Source: Loxodes magnus (Eukaryota; Ciliophora; Karyorelictea; Loxodida; Loxodidae). Taken from it: 64,000 bases of DNA. This document shows positions 46,663-61,500 of this stretch, piece by piece; within the stretch, counting starts at the first letter, position 1, and each line of letters opens with the position of its first letter. The notes under the pieces are model-generated. The model searched no databases, had not been told where the DNA came from, and worked only from the letters and a program-made list of their open reading frames with translations. The DNA lies in the NCBI GenBank assembly GCA_946699065.1, contig CAMPDV010000452.1, positions 1 through 64,000 of the forward strand. Direction: 5' to 3'. Both the position numbers and the translations under genes were made by a program.

Positions 46663-49600
46663 GTAACTTATGATTTGACTTAATTAAATTTTACGATTAA
46701 AGATATAAGATATTGGTAATGCATTTAAATGAATGTTTAATGTTAATAATGTTTTTAGTTATATGAAGTTTTTTAATTATTAATTAAAAATTTGTTATAT
46801 TCTTAAATATTATTAGTTTAAAAAAAAGGTTGAGTGATAGGTTATAGAAATTAGTGAGGTATGTTGATTTAAAGTGGTAATGTTTAAAAATATTAAAAAT
46901 ATAATTTTGTTAAATGAAAGCATGAAATAAGTTAAAGTTTAAATTTATGCTATAAAATTTTATGGATTTATTTTTAGATTTAGTAAAAATTTCAAGTTGA
47001 GTATAAATTATCATTTTTTTGTGAAGTGGTTAAAATATTATTTATAAGGTTAAAGTAAGTTAATAATCTTGATTTTTAATTAAAAAATTTAATTAAGTAT
47101 TTATTTTAAATTAAATTAAATTAAATTAAATTTTGTTTTTTTATTATTTATTGATATTATAAAATTTTAATATTTAAGTTTAATATTTTTCGTTTCCGAT
47201 TTGGAAAAAATTTTCTGATGGTAATTTTTTATGTTTCAATTTCAAAGCATAGATTTCATGAAAACAAAAAATTTGTTTTTTTGCTCAGCGTTTTACACTA
47301 CCAAAGATATCTGGTTCGGAATAAATTTTTTGATTTCGGGATAAAAAATTCTAAATAAGAATAAATTTTTTTATTTCGGGATAAAAAATTCTAAAATTGG
47401 AATAAAAATTTTGAAAGTAATGTTTAAAAAAAGTTTTTAAAATTTCTTAGAAAAGCGTTTCTTAAATAATTTCGAAAATAATTATCTAAAATCGTTTTTG
47501 AAATTAAATTTGGAAATTAATTTTAAAAATCTTTAAATTTTTTTTAAGGAATTTTTTTGAAAACTTTTTTTGATAAATATTTCTGGGACGGGATACATTT
47601 TTTTAATATGTAAAAAAGGGTTTTTTTTTATAAATAGACTTAAAACTAAAAAAATTTTGAATTTTGGGATGGTAATTTAATTTTTTAATTTATATGTTAA
47701 TAAATTTATTTAAATTTGTTTATTCTTGTGTTTAAGTACAATAATAAATTTTTAATTTTTATTCTAATATTTTTCGTTTCCGATTGAATTATAAAATTTT
47801 TTGATATTAAGTTTTTTATTTATCATTCTTTTTCAATTTTAAAGCTTAAATTTCATGAAAATAAAAAATTTGTTTTTTTGCTCAGCGTTTTACACTACCA
47901 AAGATTTTCGGCACGGAATAAATTTTTTGATTTCGGGATAAAAAATCCTAAATAGGAATAAAATTTCAAGAAAAAATTCCAAATATAAAAGATTTTTGAG
48001 AAAAAAATAGGAATTAAAAAAATTTTATATTCAAAATTGAATTTGGAAATATTTTTGTTGAAATGGTATTTTGTAAAAATAAAAATAAAATTTTTGTTTT
48101 TAAGAAAATTTTTTGAAAATTTTTAAACAAAATTTTTTTTCTTTTTTATTTAAAAATATATTTTTGATAAGGTTAATTATGTTTGAAATTATAAAAAAAA
48201 TTTATTGCTTATGTTTCGGAAAAAATACAATTTTTAATTTTGAACATCTTTTCTAGTAAATGAAAAAATTCTTTTTAAACATTTTTAATATTATAAGAAT
48301 TTAATTAAATGAAAAGGATCTCAAGAAAAAAGGAGATATAATAAAATAACCATGAAATCGTGAAAAAATTATCCTTTTTTCGCTTCAAAAGATTTTCGGG
48401 ACGGATAAATCCTTTTCTTAAAGGGATAGAATTTTAAAAGATTTGAAAAGTTTTTTAAATAACTTTTAAGAAGTAAATATAAAAAAATAAATTACAATTT
48501 TAGGAAGAAATAAATTAGTTAAAAATTTTTTTCTATAAGAGGGCTTAAAACTACCTTTTTAATAGATATTGCGAATTTTAAAAATAACTAATCAAAAAGA
48601 GCTAAAAAATCTCTTTATAAAAATATGATCAATCAAATAGAAAAAATGAGGTATAATGCATCTGTAATAATAAATTTTAGGCCAATTTACAAAGAATCCA
48701 AAAAAAGTAATTAAACAAGTATCTAAATAATGTATCTAACCTAACTATATAAAATATAGAAACAAAAATTTATTAATCAAGTTTAAAAATAATCTGCTTT
48801 ATTATAATAATTAGAAAAACATTAAAAATTTAAGATTAGTAAAAGAGTTTTGAAAAGAGCTTACTACGATTAACTATCTGTTTTTAATTTGCGAAAAGAT
48901 GTTAATTTAGAAGAGAAAAATTAGTTTTTAAGAAAAAAATTGCTATATTAAGTATTTTTTCTCTTTAAAATTTTTTCTCATTTCGTAATATTAAAATGAA
49001 TAGCTTTAAAAATAAACTTTCTGATTTTAAGCAACTTGAATATATCTACTATGTATATAGAAAATCGATTTTATTTATTAATCTTAAAATTTGAATTTCT
49101 AATGAAGCTATTTTATTAAATTTGGAAGCTTTTGAAAAAAAGTGATTGATTATTTATCATATAAAAACATTTTTTAGTAAACTATATAAATAATTTGAAT
49201 ATATGCAAAATTATAAAAATCTTCACTTTCTTGTAAATTATCTTATATTCCATCTAAAATAAGAATAAAATTATATTCTAATATTAAATAATAAAAATTA
49301 CCAAAATGAAAGTATAAATAATTAAGAAATCAATATACCTTCATTATATCAAAAAAAGTTAAAAGCTTTAATCTTTTGTATAATTAAAATAATATACAAA
49401 GTGTAAGTTAATGACTATTATAATTATATCTATAAAAAATGGGAAATATTTTGTACAATATAAAAAGAAACATATATAGCATAATAAAAAGCAAAGTTTC
49501 TACTAAGCCGATAATGCTAATAGTACACAATTTCATAAATGATCTTAATAATGAGCTATTTTTGTTTTATTCTAAATTATTTGACAACTAAATTATAATT

Positions 49601-50030
49601 TTTAATTTCACATTCCTTTAATAAACGTTTGGTTATTATACAATATAGTAATTTTTAATTTAAGATACTAAATATTCATAAACATAAAAACATTTAAAGT
49701 GGTTTAATAAATATGATTTTTAAAAGATTAAACACTTATTTTAATTTAAAATATCTTATCAAGAAATTAAATTAAAATGTTTTCATATTCATTTTCTAAC
49801 TAAATAGTCATTATTTATTGTTTATTTATCTATTTTATTAATATTTTAAAGATTGTAATTATATTTATTCATAAAGTATGATATCAACTGAAAATTGCTA
49901 GATTATTTAAAGATAAAAACTTAATTCTTAAAACAATTCTTTTATAAGATAAACAGTGATAAGATGATATTATAGCTTAAAAAGATAATTTTTTTCCTGC
50001 AAATTGATTTATAAAACAAAACTTAATTTT
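46663..50030. other. AT-rich spacer, unit 3
   Basis: No gene seen up to the LINE. Longer than in unit 2 between 47180 and 48370 because of a local duplication; it lacks the ~370-bp insert of unit 2. Confidence 0.5.
47182..48370. repeat. Local duplication of ~585 bp, unit 3 spacer
   Basis: TTTTTCGTTTCCGATT occurs at about 47187 and again at about 47770. Each is followed about 100 bases later by CAGCGTTTTACACTACCAAAG and the GGGATAAAA repeats. The two halves have diverged. Units 1 and 2 have one copy. Confidence 0.6.
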
Positions 50031-50039
50031 ATATGAGAT

Positions 50040-52845
50040 TAATTGAAGATGAGCAAGAATTTGAGGAAATATAAAATAAATAGGTTATAAGATGCAATAT
50101 ATCGTCAAAAATATTTAGAATCTTTCCTGCAAACTTATCTAGAATTCTTTTAGATAGATTAAGATAATCTTGAAGTTTAATATGAATTTATCAAAAATAA
50201 CATCTAATACAATGCTGATTAAACATTGGGATCCTTTATTCCAGACTCAAGTTATAACAAATATCTCGAGATCTTATTAAGAAATATAGGCCTAAAAGAG
50301 CTAACTCAGTATATAAGAAGCATACATTATATCTGGAAGAATAAACAAATAAGTAACTAATATTCATGAAAAGGTGAAACGACATTCTGAATGACTTCAA
50401 TTCTAATTTGTGAAAGTTTGAAAAAACAAAGCAAAAAGAAACTTTTACTTCTAAATGGAGATGCTAAAGAAATATTTTCAAATACTAAGAAAATTAAAAA
50501 TCCTAAAAAAATTAATTAAATGAACTTTGATTAAGAAATCAAAAATAAATCCATTGAGTCATGGAAGAATTTATTTTTTAGAAAAATTTTAATCTAACTA
50601 AATAATATAATTCTCAGTAATTAAAAAATAGATAAAATATAAGATAGTATATAGGAAATTAAAAATTATCAACTCTCATATTTATTAAGATTTTATCTTT
50701 TTACCATACAAGAAATACAAGAAATTATAAAAGAAATTACGAATGTAAAAGCAGCTGTTTCAGCTTGAATAAAAAGTGAATTTCTGAAATATTGTGGATA
50801 ATATTTGATAATAATTCTTCACTCTTTTCTGAATAATATGTTAAGATTTGGAAGAATCCCTTAGGAATTTAAATACATTGGCGATAATTTCAATATTAAA
50901 AAAGGAATCAAAGATGACTGGAAAAACTGACTACCTGTTTCTCTTATTAATATTATTATAAAACTATATGATAAAGCTTTAACAAAAATACTATACAATC
51001 TGATTTATTAGAGAAATTTGATTCACTCTTCATAAATGGGATTTATGAAAATTAGATAAGCAACTTAATAAATTTGAATAATATAACAAATAATTGATAA
51101 CTATCGGAAAAGTGCTAAAAGTAAGACTAAATTGATAGCAACACTGATAGATGTTGAAAAAATGTTTGACTCAATAGAAAGAAGACTTTTGTTTGATTAA
51201 CTTAAGAGAGTTAAACTACCACTTGGAATAATAATAGCCTTAGAGTTGTTTTACATAAACCTAAATTCTTCATTTAAAACAGATGGAAAGAACACCAGAA
51301 CATTATAATACAACAATGGAGTTATGTAAGGAAATTCGCATGGACTGGTTTTAGCATTGTTGTATTATGACGTAGTAATTAGATATTTGGAAAGTAAAAG
51401 TACCTAATTGAGATTCAAATGCCAGGGTTGGAGAATTAGCTTAGCATGCGGACGATGAACAGATGATCTGATTCTTCTTTCCAAAACTGCAAAGTAGATG
51501 AAAGAGTTAATAAATGAAGCAAGTAAGCATTTTTACATAAACGCAATTAAATATAAATGTTATCAAATCTGAATGTGTCTAAATTTTAAAGAAACATTAT
51601 AAATAATAAAATTTAAATTTATGATTAGATAATTAACCAATTATTTAAAAGGAACTAGTTACATATTTAGATGTAATGCTACATTAGAAGAAGAATTTTA
51701 ATTCCCATTGTAAAGAAGTCGCGTTCAAGTATTTAGTGCAATGAAAAAAGCTTTTTTTAACTTATAAGATATAAGAATGTGATTTCTTGACATTTTAAAA
51801 CTTTATGCAAACTTTTTATATTTACCTAAAGCAGAATATGGAGGAGAACTAGTACCATGGTGTATTCAGAAAGGAAAAACTGGAGTTTTGAATAGAATTG
51901 AATCAAGTACGAGAATGATTTAAAGAAAAGCATTTCAAGCAGCAACTTAAACATTAAAAAGTTATGTTTCATAGATTTAAACTGGTTATATTTCAAACAC
52001 ATTATGGCAATAAAGTGTTTTAAATTCTATTATAAAATGAAATAAGAAAGTATTGATTTTCCAACATCGACAATTTCATTACCAACTGAAAAATTTTATT
52101 TCAATGCTATGATCAAGTTTAGCAATTATCAGACCTCTATAGTATCTAGCTGTAGAACTCCAAGATTATTACAAATTAAAAAATTTTACTAAATATATAA
52201 GAGACAAAATACAATAATATTTCTATAATACAGCTACTCAAAAGTTTAAGAGAATGAAAAAAGTTTAAATATATACTGAACAATTTCGTATCTTAACCAA
52301 TTTCTAGTAATTACTTACACTAAATTGAACAAATAATTTAGACAAGAAATTATCAGTATATATAAACTTAGAACCCAATCTTTTAATTTTCGAAAAGATC
52401 TTTAAGATCATCATTATCCTATTGATAATCCCTACTGCATGTGTGGAGAGTATGGTAAAATTTAGCACATTTTTAAATGTATATACTATTCTAATATAAG
52501 AGACTGACTATCGTAAAAGATTGAGAATTATGACTTAAGACGCTTTATAATATATGATTAAGGACTTATAAACTTCTTTCCAAATTATTATTTGGGATAT
52601 TTAGATTTATAAATAAAAAATTTTTACAAGAAACTTATATCAAGAAGATTAGAATTATTAGAAATGAAAAAAGTGAAAAAGGAAAACATAAAAGAGAGAC
52701 TATAACAAGAGTAATTTAAAATTGATGAGTTCAAGATTATATTAAAAAACATTAAAAACATTTACTAATGTCTTATTGAAGTAAGCAATTCTTGCAATTA
52801 TAGATGTCAAAAATATTTAAGTTTAAAATTTAAATAAACAGTTTC
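50040..52845 (+). CDS. Non-LTR (LINE) reverse transcriptase region, unit 3
   Basis: Virtually identical to the unit 2 copy from about 50300 on, with the same motifs (I-D-V-E-K-M-F-D, G-N-S-H-G-L, W-T-D-D-L-I-L-L) and the same two-base loss near 51525 that breaks the frame. The shared defect shows the two units were copied from one another after it arose. Presumably inactive. Confidence 0.75.
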
Positions 52846-52854
52846 ATACAACAA

Positions 52855-53980
52855 CTCTTTTATTAAATTGAAATACTATTACTAAATAGCTTTAATTTAT
52901 ACCATTTATTTTTATAAATAATTATTAAAATTTAAGTTCTAAAAACTAATTAAATTGCTAATGAAGCCATTTAAATAACTCTTTATTTAACTATAATTAA
53001 TAAAACATAGATAATATAAAGGAAGAAATATCTAAAAGGAATTTAAGTTCTAAGTAAACTAAAGGAAACTTTAGCTTTATTACTTTAATAATATAAATTC
53101 TAAATGATAGCAAAATATAGTTTAAAATAATCCTTTATAATAGTAAGATATTAATATTAAAAATACTATATCAAATAATTAAATAATTATATGCTTAGCT
53201 AGAATTAATTATCTTTGTATTAATTTAAAACTAATAAAGAGTATGCTTTTCATAATTTTGATAAGAGTTTTAAATAATTGGTTAACAATAAGCATTTGAT
53301 TACTAGATTATAAAAATATAAAAGTTCACATTTGATAATTAATGTCTACAATAATTAAAACAATAATTTAGTAAATTAAAAAATAAATATAGTTAAACAT
53401 ATCTTTAGAGATAACTGTATAAAATAAAATTAATAAAGAATTATCAATAATTATAAATTTAATGAATGTATAATTTTTAGTTCTAAATAATATAAGTAAT
53501 TATAATAATAATCTTAACTAACTTTTATTATTTTTTAAAGTTAAGTATAAATTATTAATTTATATATCAAAATTTAATTAAACTTATTATAATTATGTAA
53601 AATTAATTATTTTATAATTGTCAGTTTAAAGAAATTTAAATATAAGCCATTATTATTAATTTGCTAATAATAAGAAAATTATACTTACATAAAATATTTA
53701 ACTATAATTAAATTACTTTATTTCTTTAAAAACATATTTTAACTAAAAATATCCTTTAATATTATAAATGGTAAATGATTAAATTTTATTTATCCTATCA
53801 TTTTTATTATTTATATATATCAACAGCTATATTAGAAAGGCCCATATTTTAGCTTAAAATAATAAAATAAATGATAATTATTAAAATAATTTATTTTAAT
53901 TTTTAAAAATTAATAAATAAAAAATCTTATTCACTATTTAAAAGTTTAAATAATAAGTAATAATAATAAACTATAAGAGT
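52855..53980. other. AT-rich stretch, unit 3
   Basis: Nothing supported; near-copy of 30670-31790. Confidence 0.4.
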
Positions 53981-53985
53981 TTAAA

Positions 53986-55036
53986 TATTTTAAATATTGA
54001 GACATAATTGTATAATTATTGGCATTTAACCAGGCAAATTACGCTAAATTTAAAAGTTTGTATATTTCATTCATGGTTCTCTTTCACTCTCATCTTGATA
54101 AAGAATTTTTAAGCTCATTAGATCTGTTTATGGGTTTTTAATATAACTTATTTTCTCTTCATTCTAGTTCTTAAAATCTTAAATGGTCTCCTAAATATTA
54201 TTGATGAAATAATTTTATGTACTTATCTAATTTAATTATCTTATCTTTTTTAAATTATTTATTAATATAGTTTTAGTCATATAAAACAAGTCTTTTACAC
54301 TATTTTCCATTAATTATTTTAAGTTTATTAAAATTTTTTAATATCTGCAAAAAGATTACGTTTGAAAATGTACTCAAACGTATCAAATTCCTATCTACTT
54401 AAGCAAACTTTATTGAATTGAGTTTTAATATATCGACGATTCCGTTCATATTAAAGGTTATAAGATAAGTAATTAATTTTTTAGATTGAAATAGTTTCTT
54501 AAATTAGACGTCTATTGTATTTAGCGTATATTATTAAAGAGAAAACTTTTTATATATCTCTTATTAAATCAACAAATCTTTTCGCTGTTTATATGACTGC
54601 ATTTCTTTAAAGGCATTATTAGAATAAATTTTTTTAAATAATTCTATGCTTATTAAACTCTTTGAAATCATCAATTATAATATCTATTTGCGGATATTCA
54701 TAAGTAAGCAAGGTTTTGATTATCTTGATAACTCTTAATTTTAATAAATATTTATCTTACTTCAAATTAATTTCTTTGCTCTGATTTTGAGAATAAAGAT
54801 TAAATGATGTAATTTTTTCTTTTTACTAAGTAGAATTATTTTTGTTAAATTGGAGCTATCATTGTCGATATTAAAGTGAAAGGTAAAAATAAACTATTAT
54901 TCCCAACACTTGTACAATATTTAATGACTTATAGATAGCTAATCTAAATCTTTCTCTTACACATGTTGTTCTTATGTTAAAATTCTATTTAAGGAAATAA
55001 TAGTATGCTACATTATAGTAAAGCAAATAATTAAAG
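53986..55036 (-). CDS. Possible hypothetical protein region, unit 3
   Basis: Near-identical to 31800-32850, with the same ambiguity between two minus-strand frames. No family recognised. Confidence 0.25.
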
Positions 55037-55039
55037 TAA

Positions 55040-56275
55040 CGGCTTATTAAGGAGGAAACTTTGAAGCAAAAATTTTAAATTTCTAAATTTTAGTTTTAGA
55101 AGTGCCCTTAAACTATTGCTTCTTTTTCTTATTTAAGAAATAGAAATAATTTGAGTAGAGGTTTGATATTAATAGGAATAAAGTAAATGGTATTTAGTTT
55201 TTTTTAGTTTCTAATAATCTAATAACTAGGTATGGGTTTGGATTTAGTAGAAGTAAAATAGGTTATAGTTTTTGTTATAATAGTAGAATGTAATATTTGT
55301 ATGTTAAATAATAAATAGATATTATATAAGTTATTAAAGAAGTAATTTGAAATGAGTTATTTAGGTTTGTTAGTAAAAATATGTAAATAGTATATTTGAT
55401 AGTAGTAATAGTAGTTTTGATAGTTACTGTTGATATAGTTAAATGTTATTTAAATAATGTTAAATGACTATGAATTGATAAATAAATAATTAGTATATTT
55501 AATTTAAAAATAATAAAATTAATTAATTAAATTATTATTTTATCAAAAAAGATTAATTTAAATTAGTCATCAAAAATATAAAAGCATTATAAGGGATTAT
55601 ACTACTAATATTTTAAAACTATAAACATTATTATTCAAAATCAATATAATCATTAAATCATTAGTCTATTATTCATTAACTACTTTAAGTCAAAATACTA
55701 ACTAATCATTTTATCCTTTTTAATCAAATTCAATTATCATTTATTAAATAATCCTAATTTACTTTAAATATTCTAAAATTATCACTAAATCATATTCAAT
55801 TTATTAAAAAGCCTAATTTAAAACTTTCATAATCAAGGAATCCCTTTTAGAATATTTAACTATATATTAATCAAAGTATTTTAAATCTATTTTATTAAAC
55901 TTAAACAACTAATTTTATATTATATTTTTATTACATTTTAGCTAGTTTATACTAAATCAAATAATTATGTAGCATAAGAATTAATTATTTAATAATAATA
56001 AAACTTTAGAAATTATTTTTAACTTAATAGATTCATTAATATCCTATAAATATTATCTCTTTTAATTTCAATCTTTTTTCTATTAGAATTTATTAAGTTT
56101 TAGATATCTTTATTGCTCTATTTATTAAATTAAGATAACCTTTTAATTTTAGGAGCAACTCTAAACAACACCCCCCAGACAACCCTAGAAACACTAACAT
56201 GAAACAATATCGACTGAGGACCTTCCCAAGAAGCAAAATATTGTAACTTTCAGGCCTAGATTAGGACATTCAACC
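55040..56275. other. AT-rich stretch upstream of ORF1, unit 3
   Basis: No gene supported; copy of 32860-34090, with one base missing near 56242. Confidence 0.4.
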
Positions 56276-56280
56276 CCTAC

Positions 56281-56916
56281 ATGGACCTCGGAGATCTCAA
56301 TAAAGAACAAATCTTAGGAATGACGAAGGAGGAAATGGCTAAGCTTATCTTAGCATTAATAGGAAAAAATAAAGATCTGGAAAAAAAGATTGAAGAACTA
56401 GCTTAAGAACAGCAAGAGCATTTAGAAGATGAGGAAACCCATGCTCCTAGAAATTTAAACCAGGTTGCAATGAATATCAGAATTGACGAATTTGATAGGC
56501 AGCTAGAACAATTATACGAATCGAATGAAAATATTCATATCAAATTGGAAAAATTAGAGACAACTGTAAAATAATAGGCTATGCAATCTATCCCAATAGA
56601 GATCGAATAAGAGAATAATAAGCCAATTGAGCAAACTAAAGAGAAATATTTTAGGAAAAAATGTTACATCTGCAGGAGAACAGACCACCTATGGAGGTGC
56701 TGGAAGAGAAAGAAGATTTAATAGAAAATATGGAATGACCTAACCTAATTTTACCCAACCAGGAATGGAGAAATTTATAAGAAGAAAGCAAGCTATATGA
56801 AGAGACAACCATTCCGAAAACTTGACAGTGAAGGGAGGAGAAGACCACCTAGAGATCAAGTTCCTATTGGTTGGATAGGGAAGTAGGAAGCTTTTAAGTA
56901 GACGATCCTTCTTTAA
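56281..56916 (+). CDS. LINE ORF1 (Gag-like): coiled coil + zinc knuckle, unit 3
   Basis: Copy of the ORF at 34096 with only a few substitutions and no indel inside the frame (Q to K in the first coil; AGA to AGG synonymous within the knuckle; AAC to AAT synonymous). The knuckle K-C-Y-I-C-R-R-T-D-H-L-W-R-C is unchanged. 3' end uncertain for lack of a nearby TGA. Confidence 0.6.
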
Positions 56917-57585
56917 CACTTTAATTTAAATTTAAAACCTTTTAATTTTAGAATTTAAAGCTAAAATTTGCTAAAAATAAGAATATTTATGTAATTTTTA
57001 GTTTAAATGTTTTAGTAATTGTATATTTATTTATAATTTTCTAAACGCTAAACTTTTTATAAAGAAAGGTTTATTTGTAATTGCCTTACACATTTATAAA
57101 TTTTTTAATTATTTAATATATAATAAAAATATTTATTTAATTTTATAAATAGTTCTTTAATTTATATAAAAAGTTAGCTTTTTTAAAAAGATATAAAATT
57201 TATAGATATTGTAGTTAAATATGTTTAAATTATAATTCATTTCAGGACTGAATTTTAATATTAATTTTTTCTTCGTGAATTTAATAAAAAATCTTAAAAT
57301 TTGTGACTTTCTTTCTCTTTACTAACGATTATCTAAAAGTATTATCACTAAAGAATTCTTTAAGATTTTACTCTTTTTTTACTTCTAATATTTTTAGATT
57401 ATAACATTAATTAAAATATCTTTTTATCTATTTTATTTTAAGAGGATCTAAATTAAAAATAATAAGGATTATCTGCTAATTGAATGAAATTTTACTTTTT
57501 TAATTTTATTTATTATAAATTCTAAAGTTTATCTTACATTTTATCTTTATAAATTATTATCTTTTAACCTTCTTTTTTTTAAAAG

Positions 57586-58120
57586 ATGTCAGGATTCAAA
57601 CCGGGATTCTTCGTGGCTCCTAAAAAGTAGGATTTAACGACATCCTAGAAAGGTTAGGACCAGGAAAAGAGTAATAAAAAAATCATCAATCAAGATGAAT
57701 CTTCCAGCTCTAAAAAAAGCCTAAAACAGGCTAAGAATATTATGCGCTCGGAAGTCTTTGAATCTCGCTACATAATAGTAAATAGGCTAAGATTAGCTGA
57801 TTAAAGTGGTGCTAGATTTCCAGGAAGAGGTTAAAAAGTTGAAGAAAGACAATAAGAAGTTTATGGAAAAACTTCAACTTGCAGAGGAAATAGAATCGAG
57901 ATTCATGACCTAAGAAAGAGATCTTAACGAATTTTGAAATATATCACAAGACTAGAGCAGTTAATCTCAAAACTAACAATAGAAGCAGAAAGAACTAATC
58001 AGCAAATTAGGAAATAGAAGAAAATCAGTAAAAATTGCAGCATTAAATGGAATTGAAAGAATAAAGAAATGATCCAATGATAATTGAAGGCGACAATAAC
58101 TCAAGATTTAAACCTAAACT
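57586..58120 (+). CDS. Coiled-coil LINE ORF1-like protein, unit 3
   Basis: ATG 57586 gives M-S-G-F-K-P-G-F-F-V-A-P-K-K, a better N-terminus than the unit 2 copy, then T-S-Q-K-G-Q-D-Q-E-K shared with the 17166 protein. The coiled coil then continues in the +1 frame as in unit 2, ending in the E-G-D-N-N-S-R-F segment after another shift. Whether the first shift is a short intron or damage cannot be told by eye; it is shared by both copies. Confidence 0.5.
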
Positions 58121-58452
58121 TTAATTTTTATTATTTATAATTAATTAAAATTTTTGCAGCATTTTAATTAAACAGAAAAATTGTTGTAATTGCAAAGCAA
58201 TTTTTAATCTTGATATAATATGAAAATGATAACTAATTACTAATTTAATTAAAAAAATAATTTAACTATGAAAACATTAGCTTTCATTTTTAAAGCCTTA
58301 ATTTTAATAATATTTTCAATTATAATTCTAATTTAAATTAAAATGTTTTGATATATAATTTAAAAACTAAGTTAAATATTAAAAATGGTTATTTTTTTAC
58401 TTATATTGATTAATATATATAATAATTAAAATTTATATGTGTTTACCATATT

Positions 58453-59553
58453 TCATATAGATAATAAAAAATGTTTTACAACTTCCATCTCAATAATCTT
58501 GATTTAATTTTCTTTAATCATTTTCTTCTGCACTTGCTCACTAGTCAAATTATTCCATTAACTCTTCCACTTGTTCGTCTTTTACTCTAAAATTTAAATT
58601 ATTCTTTGAAGCAATTTTGAATAAAAGTATTTAATTCTGTAGTCAATTTGTTAAAGTTATCTTAGAGTATGGAAGTTAGGATTAATTTAATTTTTTTGCT
58701 AGTTATAAGTTTAAGCAAATCATAATTTTTCAAGTCTTTAAATTCTTCCATTAAATCTTGCAGAGCTTCACATTAAGAAATATGTTAATAGGTTTCTTAT
58801 TCTCCGCAAATGCAAATTTCAGAGTGTTTTATTTAATAGTACCTATATCTCAAATAATACTAAAAATTGTAACTAAAGGTCATTAATTTGAAAATTGATA
58901 CTATTTCTCTAATCATTGTCTTGTTTAATATTGTGTAAGTAAAAGTTGGAAATTTCTATTATTCAATGTTATTATCTTAATCTTTAAAATAAAGGTGTGA
59001 AGTAGGCATTGCACTCAACCTTCCTATTACATCTGAATAAAATGTTTATTCTATTTTATTTAAAACTTTATTTAAAATTATTTGCTACTACTAGCATCTT
59101 AAAGTTCTATTTGAAAATGTTAATTCATCTATTTAGAATTCTTGAAATATTTAAGGTTACTAAAAAGAAATGCTAAATAAGAGCTGAGATCCGTTTAAGA
59201 TTCATTGTAAAGTTTTATATAGAATTCGAAATAATACATTGCAATGTAATTTTAAAAGAATAACCAATTAAAGACAATAAAGTAAGATTCATTAAAAGTA
59301 GATAAGACTTTGTAAAGCACATCTTGCTACTTATCTTTAGTCAGTGATTATATCATTTTATTTTTTATCTCTGAAGAATAGTTCAAGTAATTAATTCTGA
59401 CCCATACCGCGTCTTCAGTAGTATAAATATTCTAAAAATCTATTATATATTAATTAACACTTTTTATTGTTATTAAATTTACAGTCCCTGTACTTTTTAT
59501 ATCTTATTAAGATTGCCTGTCTCCAATAATTAATTATTAAATACCATCTCATA
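58453..59553 (-). mobile_element. 5'-truncated LINE 3' end, unit 3
   Basis: Near-identical to 36265-37365, with the same C-I-C-G...H-I-S-Q-C knuckle. Confidence 0.65.
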
Positions 59554-59579
59554 TTTAGTGAGCTGCAGAGAGATAAAAT

Positions 59580-61500
59580 TTATTGAGATAAAATGTAGGA
59601 ATTTAAATGCTTAATGATACCTTTAAAAATCATGATGGAAAAACTGAAGCTGATGCGTATTTAGTGCTAGCTTTTTAATTACCAGAAACAGATGTAACAT
59701 TACAAAAGGGAACTGTACCTGTTTGTATTTTAGAACTAATAATTGGGTCTGGATGAAGCGTGTAAATTAGTGAGGTGTTTTAGGATTATTACCTTGCAGT
59801 ATAATAAATAATGCATTTTAGAGAAAGAAACTCCCTGAGAACTAAAACTGATTAATATCATTTTTCGTACATATAGAGCCTGATGCATAGAATAAGTTTT
59901 TAAGATTAGAGGGGAAATAAAAAATATATGCTCTTGAAATGGTTTAGTCTTACCTAGCATGTATTTATGGTACTTTAATGGCTTATTATAGATCAGAAGA
60001 AGACAAATTTTTAATCTATATATTGGCTATGATAAACACTGTATAAATAATTCTAAGAGAATAATCCGTGAAAGTTCCTAACTTGGTAAGCTTTTAGTTG
60101 AAATTGTAAGGAATATAGCTATTGGAAGAACTGATGATGAAGAGAAATAGCTCTCTTGAAGCAGCTTTAAAATATAGAGATTATAAAAATTTTCTTGATC
60201 CTAGTGACTATGACTCCATACTTATAATATGAGATATTTTGAAATAGTAAAGCATTCTTAAATAACCGATTTATGATGTTTTTTCTATGGTTTATATTTT
60301 ACTCATCAATAAAATATAACAGCTGATGGATTATCTGATTAAATCCTTAGAATGATTTGGGAAAGATTTGCTAGAAATATTCCAAGTCTTTAAATGAAAA
60401 GCATATTTGAAAGTGATTAACTGATTGAATATTTACACAAAAAAGTATGAAGTTCAGTGCAAAATACGACAATAAGTTGAAATTTTGAATTAGATTGCTT
60501 CAGAACAGTATTTTAGAGACCATGAAGAATGTCTAGCTTATATGCTACTTAGAAGAATTAATTTTTAGTAAGGTAAAATTGTAAACATTTGAATGGAATT
60601 ACTATTCTATGTTTAGCATCTGTCCAAGTGGGAAAAGCTCCTTAAGTGAAGCAGGAGTTGCCGAATTTATTCTAGAAGCTAGTAAGTTTAATAGATGTGC
60701 TGTTTGAACAGGAGAGTAGATACTTAAAGTAGTATAATAAAATGCTCCCACTAAAAAATAGACTAAAATACTTAAAATGTTCTTAGTACTTAATAAACTG
60801 AATAAGAAAAAGTAAATAAAACTAAATAAATGTGAAATATTTATAAAATCTTAAGATTTCCCTTTTCAAATCAAATTTATACATCTTAAAATAGCAAATA
60901 ATAAAAAACTAATATTTTCGGTATACCAAAAGATTGAACTGAAGAAAATGCTCGAGTTATATAAGAGAAAATTAGATGGTTATAAAGAAGAAAAACCTAC
61001 GCCACCTTTAGGAGTCAAATTTATTTTATTTATAATTGCAAGAACAGTATTTTAAAATAGCGCAGTATATGAGGTTTTCAAGAAAAAACTTCCAAGCTTA
61101 ACAATTACGATATGAATTGGAGAAAAAGAAGAAAATCATGTAAAGAATAAGCAAGTCTTATAGCAATGTAATTAGGATAAACTATAAGAACAAATCAGGA
61201 TGCATAACAAAAATATGTAGAAGAAAGTGAAGAAAAGCAGGAAGAAATATAAGAGGAAACATAAGAGGAAATCGAGTATATTCCTTCAGAAAAAGCTATT
61301 CAAACAGTAGGTATCTTCAACAAGAAAAAGAAAGAATATAGCAACAAATAGAAAACGAGGCAGGATACCCTATATGTTTTTCATCATTCTCATAAATTTA
61401 TGGGGCTGCTTTGCATGGTGATCCACATCATTTGAAATGCGAAATATATTTATAGAGTTTGAGTTTTTGTCCTCTATATAGATAGAAACTTTAAAAACGC
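59580..61500 (+). CDS. Uncertain coding region, unit 3
   Basis: Copy of 37390-39320, with two +1 indels and many substitutions in 59930-60060, one base fewer near 60222 and one extra near 60360. Each copy is interrupted relative to the other, which argues that at least one is non-functional. No domain recognised. Confidence 0.3.
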
